A stretch of DNA of 64,000 nt from Manihot esculenta (Eukaryota; Streptophyta; Magnoliopsida; Malpighiales; Euphorbiaceae), in contig NC_035164.2 in the NCBI RefSeq assembly GCF_001659605.2, positions 20,430,000 to 20,493,999 of the forward strand, in the 5' to 3' direction. The position numbers were made by a program, and so were the translations under genes. Position 1 is the first letter of the stretch, and the number at the start of each line of letters is the position of its first letter. Shown in pieces: positions 12,070-23,815 of the stretch. The notes under the pieces were generated by a model, which saw only the letters and a list, made by a program, of their open reading frames with translations, was not told where the DNA came from and searched no databases.

Positions 12070-13663
12070 TGACTGTCGGTTGTCGAAGCCGGTCAAAAAT
12101 AACCTTTTCAATTATCAACAATATTACTATGGTAGATAGTGGTGAAAGGATCAAATCCACAGGGAATTGAAAACTTACCTATCTTTCTTATCAAAACCAA
12201 GAGAATAAACTGAAAGCAAGAGAACTGAAAGCAAATTAAACTGAAAGTGGAATAAACTGACAATAAAAGTAAAAGGGGGGTTTTTGAGATTGATTCAGTT
12301 AAACTAATGAAGAAAGTAATAAAGTAAACGACTAATAAAAGTAAAGAGAAATCAATAATGAGAAAGGTCTAGTTGAAGAATTGGATTCACTTCAGTTGTT
12401 GGGATTGATTATTGAAACTTAGGTTCCTTTGTTTGATTCAATAAATTAGTTATGGAGATAGAAGACGCTTCTCACCACCATATCTCTCCTTAAGCATAAA
12501 CCAATTAGAGAACGTCCTCTAATTAATTACTAATCAACAAGTTGTCAAGGAACGTCCTTGGGCCTTAGGCATCAAAACAACTGTCAATTGCATTAAGAAA
12601 TAGAGAGACCTAATTCTAGCTACCCAAACGCATGGTGATATTGCTAGATTATGCAACTTCCTTAGTTTTTACACCAAGTGTTCTTGTGTTTGAACAATCC
12701 AAGCAATTACGGACTCAAAATTATTCAAACTAACAATATATTACCTTGCAATCAAGAATCAAGTGGCCACATTAATCATAATAACAAAGCAATAATGGAA
12801 TCAAGCATGAAATTGCATAAATATTGAATAAACCAAAGATAACAATGTATGTTCAGATCTCACAATCCATAAAACAACCAAAGTTTCACCTAATCTTCAA
12901 CTAGAATAAAAGGTTTCAGCCACTCATGGCTGAACCAAAATAAGAAAATAAAGAAAAGCAAGAAAGAAGATGAACCGAATCTTGGAGGAGAAGAAGGAGG
13001 CACCGGCCAAGGCTCTTTGTGTGGCCGAATTGAAGAGTTGTGGGAAAGGGCGTGCGGCTGGCTTGAAGAGGACTTTATATAGTCTTTAGGTGCTGCCCTA
13101 GGTCTCCCTTGCTGCCCAAGAGTGCTTTGATTGCTGCCCAAGTCTTGCCTTATTGCCCATGCACATATTGATGAGGTGGAGCCTCTCTTTTAAATTTTGA
13201 ATTTTGAATGTGCAAGACTTGAGGTGGCATGTGTGTCTTCTTTGGCTTCCTTAACAAGCCAAATTTGAATTTCAAATTTGAATGTGCATCTTCTAGAGAT
13301 TTGGCTTCTTCAATAAGGAAAGGAATTGTTGAAGATTTGAATTTCAAATTACTATGCACTTTTCTTGTTTGCAACTTTCCTTATTTAGCACTTTTCTTAT
13401 TTAGCTGAATCTTGAATTTTGAATGCTCTTGGAGATTTGAAATTTAAAGTTCAAATTACTTTCCTTGTTTGGCTCCTTTCAAGTTGCACTTGGCATGCTT
13501 GCTCTCCTTTGCTCCATTTTAGGCAGTTTTAGGGGCATTTTCACTAAATTGTCTCTTTACACCATTTTCTGTAGAATAAGATCAAAATCACAAAATTAGA
13601 CAGAGAAAGTGTAAACTAACATCAATATCATTATGATTAAATGGTCTAAATTATGCTCTATCA
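12070..13663 (-). repeat. Solo Athila-type LTR inside the integrase of D (1594 bp)
   Basis: A single LTR, TGATAGAGCATAATTT...CCGACAGTCA in element sense, with no internal sequence. It is flanked by GGCCA (12065-12069) and AGCCA (13664-13668), a 5-bp target duplication with one transition, and it splits the D integrase between LMA and AIDYVSKW. This is the product expected when recombination between two LTRs removes the inside of an element. It contains an AG|GTAAGT donor motif near 12178. The nearest relative here is the LTR at 38950-40468. Confidence 0.9.
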
Positions 13664-14177
13664 AGCCATCAGTATGTAGGTGTTGAAAAAGGAAGGTGGG
13701 AATGGTCCCATGAAGTCAATGCCCCAAATGTCAAAGATTTCACAAACCATGATGGGTGCTTGTGGCATTTCACTTCGGTTGCTGAGGTTTCCCGTTTGTT
13801 GGCACCTTGCACATGACCTACAAAATAGATGTATCTCGAAATATGTTAGGCCAATATAACCCACATTCAAGGATCTTTAGGGCTATCTTGCGTGGACCAA
13901 AATGTCCTCCACAGCTGTATGAGTGGCAGAAGGCTAGAGCTGAAGAAATTTCTTGATCCGGGATGCATCTTCTTATCACTTGGTCTGCACAATGCTTCCA
14001 TAGGTAAGGTTCATCTCACACATAATACTTTGCATCTTTCTTGATCTTGTCTCTCATGTATTTGGACAAATCAGAAGGTAAATCACCTGTAGCGAGATAA
14101 TTTACTATATTAGCATACCACGGTTCTTCTTCTTGGACAGCAAAAAGGTGCTCATCAGGGAAGGTTTCATTGATGGG
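13664..14177 (-). pseudogene. RNase H-integrase junction and integrase zinc finger of element D
   Basis: Reads INETFPDEHLFAVQ and WYANIVNYLATGDLP, then a TGA where TGG is expected (14016-14018), then the integrase finger region (HFGPRKIALKILECGLYW; CRSCARCQQTGNLSNR) and GIDFMGPFPPSF up to the solo LTR. The match to Athila pol is clear. C is inserted immediately upstream at 14178, with target duplication ATGGG (14173-14177 and 33020-33024). Confidence 0.87.
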
Positions 14178-15813
14178 TGACTCGCGATTGTTGAAGCCGG
14201 TAAAAAATAACATCTCCGGTTATCAACAATATTACTACTGCAGATAGTGGTAAAGGATCGAATCCACAAAGAATTGAAAACTTACCTATCTTTCTCAACA
14301 AGACCAAGAGACTTAACTGAAAGCGCAACTGAAAGCAAAATAAATTGAAACGAGATAAAGCTGAAAGCAAACAGACTGAAAGTAAAATGGGGGGTTTTGA
14401 GATTAATTTAATTGATCTAATTCTGAAAGCAGTAAAAGTAAAGCGAATAATAAAAATAAAGGGAATTCAATAATAAAAAAAACTCAAGTTGAAGAATCGG
14501 ATTCATTTCAATTGTTAGGATTGATCATTGACACTATGTTTCTTTGGTTGTTTCAATAGATTAGTTATGGGGATGGAAGACGTTTCTCACCACCATGTCT
14601 CTCCTTAAGATTCAACCAATTAGGGAACGTCCTCTAATTAATTACTAATCAACAAGTTGCCAAGGAACGTCATTGGGCCTTAGGCATCAAAGCAACTGTT
14701 AATTACATGAAGAGATAAAGAGATCCAATCCTAGCTACCCAAACGTATGGTGATATTGCTAGATTATGCAACTTCCTTAGTTTTTACACCAAGTGTTCTT
14801 GTGTTTGAACAATCCAAGCAATTACGGACTCAAAATTATTCAAACTAATAATATATTACCTTGCAATCAAGAATCAATTGGCCACATTGATCAAAATAAC
14901 GAAGCAATAATAGAATCAAGCATGAAATTGCATAAATATAGAATAAACCAAAGATAACAATGTATGTTCAGATCTCACAATTCATAAAACAACCAAAGTT
15001 TCACCTAATCTTCAACTAGAATAAAAGGTTTCAGCCATTCATGGCTGAAATAAAATCAAAAATAAAGAAAGGAAGAAGAAGAGATGTGGTCACTTGCAAT
15101 CCCGTAGGTGTGTCCAAGGGAGAGTAGAAAAAGCATGGGGAGGCTCCTTATGTGTCTTTTTATAGTTGAAAGTGTTGCCCTAGGTCCTTACTTGCTGCCC
15201 AAGAGGCTGCTTGCTGCCCAAGAGGCTGCTTGCTGCCCAAGAGGCTGCTTGCTGCCTAAGTTGTGTCTGAAAAGGAAAGAATCACATTGCAAGGTGTTTA
15301 GAAGGAAGGAGGCGCGCGGATGGCTCTTCAGAAGGAAGGTGGCGCGCGGATGGGTTGTGCGAAGAAAAAGATATGCTGTCCAATCTTTCCTTTTTAGGTA
15401 GAGCCTTCGTTTGAATTTTAAATCTTGAATGCTAAATGTAAGAGAGGCAAGTGCGTCTTCTTGAAATCCTGCTGCCTAAATAGGAAGATCTGACTTCTGA
15501 GGTGTCTGCACGTCTTTAAACAAGGAAAGAAATATCTGCAATTTGAATTTCAAATAATCTTTTGATTGCGCTTTCCTTATCTGTTTTTTGCTTCTGCACT
15601 TTTCTTATTTGAAAACTTTCCTTTTCTGAAAACTTTCCTTATTTGGCACTTTCCATATTTGACACTTTTTGGCAGTTTTAAGAGCATTTTCACCAGATTG
15701 TCTCTTTACACCTAATATCTGCAAAACATGATTAAAATCGCAAAATTAGGCAGAAGTGGTGTAAATAAACATCAATAACAACATGATAAAATGGACTAAA
15801 ATATGCTCTATCA
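14178..15813 (-). repeat. 3' LTR of element C (1636 bp)
   Basis: TGACTCGCG at the left end and GCTCTATCA at the right. It differs from the 5' copy by an extra triplication of GAGGCTGCTTGCTGCCCAA (about 15206-15262) and scattered substitutions. The donor motif AG|GTAAGT is intact near 14284. Confidence 0.92.
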
Positions 15814-17500
15814 AATACCCCCACACCTAGCCTTTTGCTTGTCCTCAAGCAAATAAACACAGTCAAACAAGCTCTCTTTGCTACTTGATCCTTATTTCCA
15901 CTTAAACTCTTACTTTAGACACCTATTTTGAATCATTGCAGTGAAGAATATATGCATCAAGGTTACTCACCTTCTTTCCTTATTTTACTCAAGAGAGAGA
16001 TTACACATGCACATATTGTTTGTTTAATTAATACTCTTTCTAGCTTTCAGAGTGATTTGCCCTTACCTTAAAGTGCTTTATTCTGCCTTTTGCACATTAA
16101 TCTTGCTTGAAAAAATCACCAACCTTTTGATGTGAAGGTACATATTGGTGATACCCACCCCGAGTTACTCAGTTGGTCACCTGTTCAAGTGGCTACTAGC
16201 TCTGTTCATAGTCTTTCAACTATTGGAACAACTTTCAATTTATGCTCATGAAGTCTAAGCCTTTGCTGAATTTCTTTAATCAATACATTGGGCAAATCAA
16301 CACCAATTGCTAAAATAAGTCATGTTAAGTTCATTCACACAACTTTCAATTCATTCTCTCTAATGAGTGTCATCAATATATTTTTCACCATGGCAAGCTC
16401 AAAGATTCAATTCAAAAGGTAATTCACTACAATTGATTCAACATAAATTTAAAGAGTCATCACATCAATGGGGTCATGGAAAGAAAGCTCATCCAACATA
16501 GTCTATCAGTTTGAGTGAAGCAAAACAAATCATAAAAAGGAAGAAGATTGTGGTTGTGTGTGTTATTGGAAGCAAAAATGAAAAATTGAAAAAAATCACA
16601 CTGAAAACGAAAACAAAAATTCAAACTAAAAATCAAAGCAAAAAATAAATAAATAAAGATTCAGAAATATGCACCCCCACACCTAAACCATGCATTGTCC
16701 TCAATGTATAGGAAATATTAAAATGCAAAAGAAAACTGAGTACTCTCCTGGGTGTGGTGTGCATGGTGCGATCCACTTGATCAAGGCTCAAGTAATTGGC
16801 GAAGAGAAAAGAGTCCCAACTGAATTGAGTAGACAGTGTAGCACTCCTTTTGATTTGGTCATAACCCATCCTATTTTTTCCATTTACTCATGAAGTAACA
16901 TGATTAGCTTCTCCTCTTTCAGATGAGGTGTGCCACTAGCCTTTATGTTTGCATTTTTGAGATGATTGGGAAGCACTTTGAATTCTAATTCATGTTTCTC
17001 CATGTGTAGCTGCAATTAAGTTCTGAATTCAGGCAAAACAAACTCTACCTTATCCGGAGGTTTGGGAAGGTATTGATCCACATGGTCCTTTGGTTTAGGT
17101 GCTTGGAATACCATTTGTTCCTTGTGAGCATGGGTTGTTTGCGTTGGATCCATGGCTAAAATGGTTTCAGTTGCCTCCTTCTGCGCATGATTGGTCTGCA
17201 GTGGAAGGCTGGAAGGAGTTTCATTCGATGGAAGCTGAAGAGTTGCGACTTGAATGTCCTTGTCTGTGCAAGGTCCTTCTGCAAACTCATCTAAAGAGGT
17301 GCGATTGAGCTTTCTTCATTTTGCGCATGGCTGCAGTCCATCTGTTGGATGCAACAGTCAGTTTCTTTTAGTTCTGGCTCTTTCTGGCTCTTTTTTCTTG
17401 CAAAGATCATTGTTCAGAATATCATCTTGATTCATATCAAAAACATCTTTGCTCAAACAATCAATGATATCTAAACTATCAACTAGTTCTGTTTGACTGG
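15814..17500 (-). pseudogene. 3' internal half of element C
   Basis: From right to left it holds remains of the fused gag/pre-RT reading frame (homologous to 26870-27650 of B, with frameshifts), a first polypurine-like module at 16673-16710 (CATTGAGGACAATG and AGGTGTGGGGG in element sense), about 850 bp of noncoding sequence, and the terminal polypurine module next to the LTR (15814-15850). No catalytic domain is present. B is inserted at 17500 with target duplication ACTGG. Confidence 0.75.
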
Positions 17501-19266
17501 TGATAGAGCATATTTTAGTCCATTTTATCATTATGTTCTTGATGTTTATTTACATCTTTTCTGCTTAATTTTGTGGTTTTAATTATGTTTTGCATATATT
17601 AGTTGTGAAGAGACAATCTGGAGAAAATGCTCTTAAAACTGCCAAAAAGTGCCAATATGAAAGTGCCAAAAAAGGAAAGTTTCCAGAAAAGGAAAGTTTT
17701 CAAATGAGGAAAGTGCAGAAGCAAAAGCAAACAAGGAAAGCTCAGTCAGAAGATTATTTGAAATTCAAATCGCAGATCTTTCTTTCCTTGTTCAAAGATG
17801 TGCACACACTGCAGCAGTCATATCTTCCTATTTAGGCAGCAAGATCTCAAAGAGATGCTCTTCCTCTTTTGCGTTCAAACATTCGAATTTCAAAAGAGGC
17901 TCCACCTCAAAAGGAATTTACGTACAATATATCTTCCTCTTTGAAGATCAAAATTCGTGCATCCTTCCTATTCAGAAACAATCTGCGCACTTTCCTCCTC
18001 TGAGAGCCATCTGCGCGCCACCTTCCTTTTCTGCAATAACTTGGGCAGCAAGTTGCACATGGGCAGCATCTTGGGCAGCCTCTACACTAATTAGGAAGTA
18101 AGGTCAGCATCTAAACTTATTTAGGAAGCACAATCTGCGCCTCTTTCCCTTTCTGAGACCAAACCGCGCGCACCAACTTCCTTCCGCAAAGCATTTGCGC
18201 GCAGCCTTCCTTCTGAAGCCGAAAAACGCGATTCTTTCCTTTTTAGACATAACTTGGACATAAAATACCTCTTAGGCAGTAATTATGACCTTGGGCAACA
18301 CTTTTCAACTATAAAAAGCCACATAAGGAGCCTCTACATGTCTTTTACACTCCCATTGGGAGACACCTGCGGGATTCACATCTCTTCTTCTACCTTTCTT
18401 CTTTTCTTTTATTTTTATTTTTGTTTCAGCCATGAGAGGCTGAAACCTTTTATTCTAGTTGAAGATTAGGTGATACTTTGGTTGTTTTATGGATTGGGAG
18501 ACTTGATCAAACATTGTTTAACTTTTGGTTGTTCAAAATTTATGCAATTTCATGCTTGATTTCAATATTGCTTTGTTGTTTAGATCTACGTTGATTCTTG
18601 ATTGCAAAGTAATAATATGTTAGTTTGGATGATTTAAGTCCGTAATTGCTTAGATTATTCTTACATAAGAACACTTGGGATAAAACCCAAGGAAATTGTA
18701 TGATCTAGCGTTATCTCCATACGTTTGGGTAGCTAGGATTGGATCTCTCTATTTCTTAATGCAATTGACAATTGTTTTGATGCCTAAGGCCCAAGGACGT
18801 TCCTTGGCAATTTGTTAATTAGTAATTAATTAGAGGACGTTCCCTAATTGGTTTAATCATAAGGAGAGATAATGGTGGTGAGAAGCGTCTTCCATCTCCA
18901 TAACTAATCTATTGAATCAACCCAAAGGAAACTAAGTGTCAATGATCAATCCCAACAACTAAAGTGGATCCAATTCTTCAACTAGATCTTTCTTATTATT
19001 TATTTCTCTTTATTTTTATTATTTGCCTTATTTTTATTGCTTTCAGTTTTAGATTAATTAAATCAATCTCAAAACCCCCCCATTTTACTTACAGTTTAGT
19101 TGGTTTCAGTTTTATCTCGTTTTAATTTATTTTGCTTTCCGTTTATTTCTCTTTCACGTTTTATCTCATTTCAGGTTTATCTCGTTTCAGTTTATCTCGT
19201 TTTCAGTTTTCTTCTTTTGCAGTTTATTTTTGTTTCAGTTTATTTTATTGGTCTTGATAAGGAAAA
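17501..19266 (+). repeat. 5' LTR of element B, first part
   Basis: Starts TGATAGAGCATATTTTAG and runs to the G insertion at 19266; it continues at 26204-26314. Near 19100-19240 it has short tandem copies of TTTCAGTTTATCTCG. Open frames in this stretch are LTR noise. Confidence 0.93.
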
Positions 19267-21649
19267 TGTAACGACCCGGAAACCGATACCCCTCTGTAAC
19301 GGCCCGAACCGCCACCGGCGCTAGGATCTAGATCGGCTTAAGGCCGCCGGGACCCGTAGCAAGCCAAACATACATACTATCACCTGGTCAAATCCCACAC
19401 ATGATCAAAAACTTTAACATAAAACCTGTAAAACTGAACATACACCAAGTTTGATCCGTATGCTACAACATAACTGTGAACATAAACTTTCCCATGCTAG
19501 AGCCCTCATCAAATGCTCTAGCTGGGTCAACATTACATACAACAAGCCTGGTTCTTAACTCAACATAAAAACATTACATAACCATGCATCAACAGGGATT
19601 AACCAGTCTATAGGGCCAAGCACACTCTAATCCATAAACATAAACTCTACTTTCAGTTACATACATTATCTCAAATTACATTACATCAACTTATATTACA
19701 TGTCCACTTCTAAAACTACTAAACATAAACATAATCTAAGCTATTACAACATGCATATCTTAACCTTGACTTTACCCTGCAGCCTCTGAACTCTGACTTA
19801 AACCTGCAACACTGGGGTTAGGGGAAAGGGGTGAGCTAAAAAGCCCAGTGAGTAGAAACAGGAAAAACCATTCATTAATTACATGCTGTCATGAAATGCG
19901 TCATAACACAAGTAAATCACATCACTTTGTCCGTCTCGGGGCTCATGCAGATAAATATTCCCCACGGAGTGTTTTTAGAGAGTTCCTTTGAATTGCTAGC
20001 ATCTTTACTCTCAAGGATCGGACATGACCTCAAAAATCCCTCTGTCGGTGCCCGGCTCCCCCAAAGGAGCTCACACAGGACTTTCACATACATGACAGGG
20101 TGCCTAGTCCACAGAGAGCTCACAAGGACTTTCCTATATGTACTTGTCCGGCTCTCAAAAGACTCACCCAAGACTCAATGACAGATATGGGCTATTGAAG
20201 TCGCCTTGGTCCAAACCTACCTCAGCATCAACATGAAATAATGCAATGCAACATATTCGTGAACTAGTGCAATCAACCTACTATACATAATCATGATGCA
20301 TGCTCATGCTCTAGGCATTAGAATTTCTTAAAATAAAACATTAAGTTTAGTTCTACTCACCTCCTGGCAGACGCTGACTGACTCTGCAACTGCTAGCACT
20401 ACTGGCCTCCTCGGTCCCTCGGGTCCGATCCTACACAGGTGGACTCGAATGAGGTGCCAAACACATTCTAACAACTCATAAACATACCCCCTAAAACCCC
20501 TCTAAACATCACTAAAACATGCATAGGAAACACCCAAGAAACGGCTGGACAGGGCACTTTCGGCGGCACCTTCGGCGGCCGAAAGTCCCTTCCAGAGACG
20601 AAACTCGGGTAAGTTCGGCGGCAGGTTCGGCGGCCGAAACCCCTGGACAGAAACGAAAGTCCCTCCTTCGGGGGCACGTTCGGCAGCCTAAAGACTGCCT
20701 CCCATGCAGGTTCGGCGGCCGAAACTCCTTTCGGCGGCCGAACCTGGTCCCCTCTGGACGACAGGTCCGATTCTGCCAAGCCAAAAACCAAACTCAAAAC
20801 ACCCCAAATCCTTACATACTCTCTCCCAAACATGCATACTCACTCCCACAAGCATAAAGGAGCATAAACTAACATAAACTCCTCAACACAAACATCACAT
20901 AACATACATTGGGTATAAAACCCACATAAACCTTAAACATGCATTTCTACCCAAACACATACATCAAATCTCCTTAAAACTTACTTAAAACTCATTAAAA
21001 CATAAAGAAAAGCAGAGATCTACACTAACCTCTTGGAGATCGAGGGTTGGTGTAATCCCTAACTCGGAGGTGTGGAGAATCCAAGCTCCAAAAGCTCCAA
21101 GGTCCCAAAACTCCTTTTAAGCTTTAAATCTTCAAACACAAGGGTAGAGATCATGAAAAACTTGAGAGATGGGTAGAGAAAACACGAAAACGACCAAAGG
21201 AAGGCATAAACTCACCTGAGCTCAAGAATGGGGAGAAAACTCTCCCATTTCCGATCTGAGGGCCCTTTATAGGTGGCCTGGTCAAAGACCTTCGGCAGCC
21301 TAACGTGCCCCCTAAACTCATGCATGTTCGGCGGCCGAACTTGACTTTCGGCGGCCGAACCTTGGCTCGTTCAAACAAGACTTTCGGAGGCCAAAAGCGC
21401 TCCCGAAGTCTTTCCATGTTCGGCGGCCGAACTTCACTTTCGGCGGCCGAACCTGGCAAACACCTCCTTGGTCTTTTCTTTTCAAAACTCAATTCTCTTT
21501 CAATTAAAATCCTTAAAATCATTTGAAAATATTTTAGAAAACACATTTTACCCTTCTAGAAGCCTTTGGCATCTTCAAAATTCCAGATTCCAACGGAGAT
21601 TCCGCCGGAAGGTAGGGATTCCGATGCCGGAATCTAGCCAGGTATTACA
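19267..21649 (-). repeat. 3' LTR of element G (2383 bp)
   Basis: The outer end carries TGTAACG twice, 29 bp apart (19267 and 19296), so the element terminus is partly duplicated. It has a TATA box (CTTTATA on the plus strand, 21265-21271), palindrome clusters at about 20560-20745 and 21315-21450, and a tandem repeat region about 19960-20170. Confidence 0.94.
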
Positions 21650-21686
21650 TTCTTCCCCCCTTAAGAACATTCGTCCCCGAATGTTC
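21650..21686 (-). other. Polypurine tract and adjacent hairpin of element G
   Basis: GGGGGGAAGAA in element sense directly adjoins the LTR. It is preceded by a perfect 9-bp inverted repeat, GAACATTCG - 4 nt - CGAATGTTC (21665-21686). The same hairpin precedes the tract in H. Confidence 0.8.
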
Positions 21687-21967
21687 CACAAACAAACAGG
21701 CATAGCATAAAACATAACATCAAACATACATGAACAAGCAAGCAAACCAGCAAGCAAAATCTAAAAATCTCTCTCCTAGAAAGAGAGACACAGGCACTGC
21801 TGGAGTAAAACTCCCGGGTCCTCCAAACACACCTTAGCAGTACCCAACCTTCACCTGAAACTCGACACGCTTCCACTGCGCTACTCTGATCCTTACTCTT
21901 CTCTTCTCTTCTCATCTTTACTAACTGGCTTCTTCTCACTGCTAACCCAAACTAACTCTAACTCTCA

Positions 21968-22810
21968 CAGGTAGCACCCGAATTTCAGATCTATCTTGGA
22001 AAAACAAACAGCTCCTACTAGTTGTCCCAATAGATCATCCATCCTGCATGGGAAATACCTGCCCTTGGTAGTGACCTTGGTCGACTGCTTACCGTCGTTA
22101 TAAAGTCTCAAGGATCTACCCTTCGTTTCCCACAACAATACTGGAACACTCCAGGGTGAGGTACTAGGTCGGATAAAACCCCTTGTCTACCAAGTCTCGC
22201 CTCTACTCGGACTACTACCTCTCTCTACGCAGGCGCCATCCTATAGGGAAGGGTAGAAATGGTTCTGCGTCCAGACACCACTCCTATACCAAACTCCATT
22301 TCCCTAGCAGATGGTGAACCTGACAACTAGCCGAGGAAAACTTCTAAGAACTCTCTCTAATAACTGGCATTGAGGCTGGTTCCCTGACCCACTACTAACT
22401 TTTCAGCAAGAACTAGAACCCTCTGACAACCCCTCCTACGCACCCTATGAGCCTGACAGGCTGACATCAAACTTCTAGGCAACCTACACTATCCCCTCAA
22501 AAGACTACCTCTGACCCATCCTGTCCTCTGAACCTGGCCACCTAGTCTCTACGGACCAAGGTAGCACCACAAGTAGAAACCCTATCCATCCCTCGATTGA
22601 CGTCCAGACAGTCAAGTCTAGGACCTCAAAATCGAGTGGAAGGCATCTACCCTCAACTAACACAGAACTGGACCGGCAGACTGACTCTACCACAGATGGA
22701 TCACACCTGGGTCCACTGACCCTGAGAGAACACTCTAGCCTAGAAGTTATCAACCCAACCCCTCGACGACTCATTAGAGTAACTAAAGAAAGAGAAACAC
22801 CAAGGTTCAC
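21968..22810 (-). pseudogene. Remnants of protease and reverse transcriptase in element G
   Basis: Frame-broken DNA similar to the A polyprotein. At 22505-22810 a frame matches the protease region after the active site (EGRCLP, VLDLT). At about 21980-22330 sequence matches the reverse-transcriptase N-terminus (the region of RQLNKVTTK and the fingers) with many indels. The second half of reverse transcriptase, RNase H, integrase and chromodomain are missing, leaving a direct jump to the 3' noncoding part. Confidence 0.75.
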
Positions 22811-23622
22811 AAAACATACACATCAGAACATTTAAAAGTGAGCGTACCTGACACCACCATGTTCGATGTGTCTGCCTCTTGCTGAGCTTGGACGAAGATC
22901 CGAGCCGGAGCTGACGGACCTCCTCTAAGGGAACCCGCTGAAGAAGAGGCTGCCCCTCTCCCTCTGCCTCGACCACCAACCTGAAACATGGCTTGAGCTG
23001 CTGGCTGAGCTGTTCTACCTGGAGCTGCTGGCTGGGACTGAACCAACCTGGGCACAGTGGGACACTCACGTGCTATGTGCCCCTCCTGTCCGCACCTGAA
23101 ACAAGCTGTAGTCCCCACCCGACAGACTCCTTTGTGTGGCCTTCCACACCTCATGCATCTTGAACTGCCTGAGCCAGAGCTCGAACCACCACCTAATCCC
23201 AGACTAGCCTTCAAATTCTGCCAAAACTTCTTCTTCTTACCCCTAAGGGCTCTGCCCCACTTCTTGCTTTTCGTGGAGGCTGTACTCAAAGTGGAGGGAT
23301 CAATCCCTCCTGAACCTGAGATTCTGGAATCCCGAGTCTGAGCATCCTCCTGAGAATCTCCCATACCTTCTTCAGGTATTCTGACTCCCAAGCTGAAATC
23401 CCTTCTCTGAACATCCATCTCTACTTCTCTCATACTAGCTGACATTCTCCTTGGAGCCATTGCTTCTCTGCTTGCATCAAAAGACCTTCCAGGGTCCCTT
23501 GATGTTCCCCATCTGCTAACTCCCCACGACTGCGCTCTTGGCAGAGCAGGGGGAAAGGTGTCCATACCTTCCCTCTCAGATGGAACTCCAGTCGATTCCA
23601 CAGATCGACGAGCACCTCGCAT
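22807..23622 (-). CDS. Gag-like protein of element G lacking the capsid region
   Basis: An open frame of 271 residues from the Met aligned with the A and H gag start (MRG...). It keeps the basic N-terminus, then jumps from the acidic EEGMGDSQED segment straight to the Ser/Lys-rich linker. Compared with A, about 245 residues covering the Pro/Tyr-rich part and the capsid domain are missing. After that come a Cys/His cluster CMRCGRPHKGVC, the CCHC knuckle [14 protein letters not shown], an RGRGRG tract, and a stop just before the protease active site. It could still bind RNA through the knuckle, but it should not assemble by itself. The frame can be opened further upstream to 23799, but that part is primer-binding-site leader. 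Whether it is translated is unknown. Confidence 0.7.
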   Translation of the reverse strand: MRGARRSVESTGVPSEREGMDTFPPALPRAQSWGVSRWGTSRDPGRSFDASREAMAPRRMSASMREVEMDVQRRDFSLGVRIPEEGMGDSQEDAQTRDSRISGSGGIDPSTLSTASTKSKKWGRALRGKKKKFWQNLKASLGLGGGSSSGSGSSRCMRCGRPHKGVCRVGTTACFRCGQEGHIARECPTVPRLVQSQPAAPGRTAQPAAQAMFQVGGRGRGRGAASSSAGSLRGGPSAPARIFVQAQQEADTSNMVVSGTLTFKCSDVYVL

Positions 23623-23800
23623 CCTGACTCCTCTGAAGCACAACACACAAGCATACAAACAATCATTAGCATCATCATAGCAAGACAGGACTCGACATCC
23701 TATCCTAGTGGACATGATTCTTCCTATTGTGCTTGCCCTTCTATGACCTCTAAGCCAACCTCTTTCCGATGTGCAACACACCGTACTCTCGAGGCCCAAG

Positions 23801-23812
23801 GCTCTGATACCA
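23801..23812 (-). other. Primer-binding site of element G
   Basis: TGGTATCAGAGC in element sense, 3 nt inside the 5' LTR, identical to those of A and H. A predicted 3' splice site for gag lies downstream at 23633-23634, with a GCTAATGATT branch-like sequence at 23661-23670. Confidence 0.9.
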
Positions 23813-23815
23813 TTC

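Noticed and set aside
20468..21546. Open frames in G and A LTRs rich in RRPK/FGRR/PPK
   Set aside because: They are read-outs of the TTCGGCCGCCGAA repeats, present in several frames and both strands, with no conserved start.
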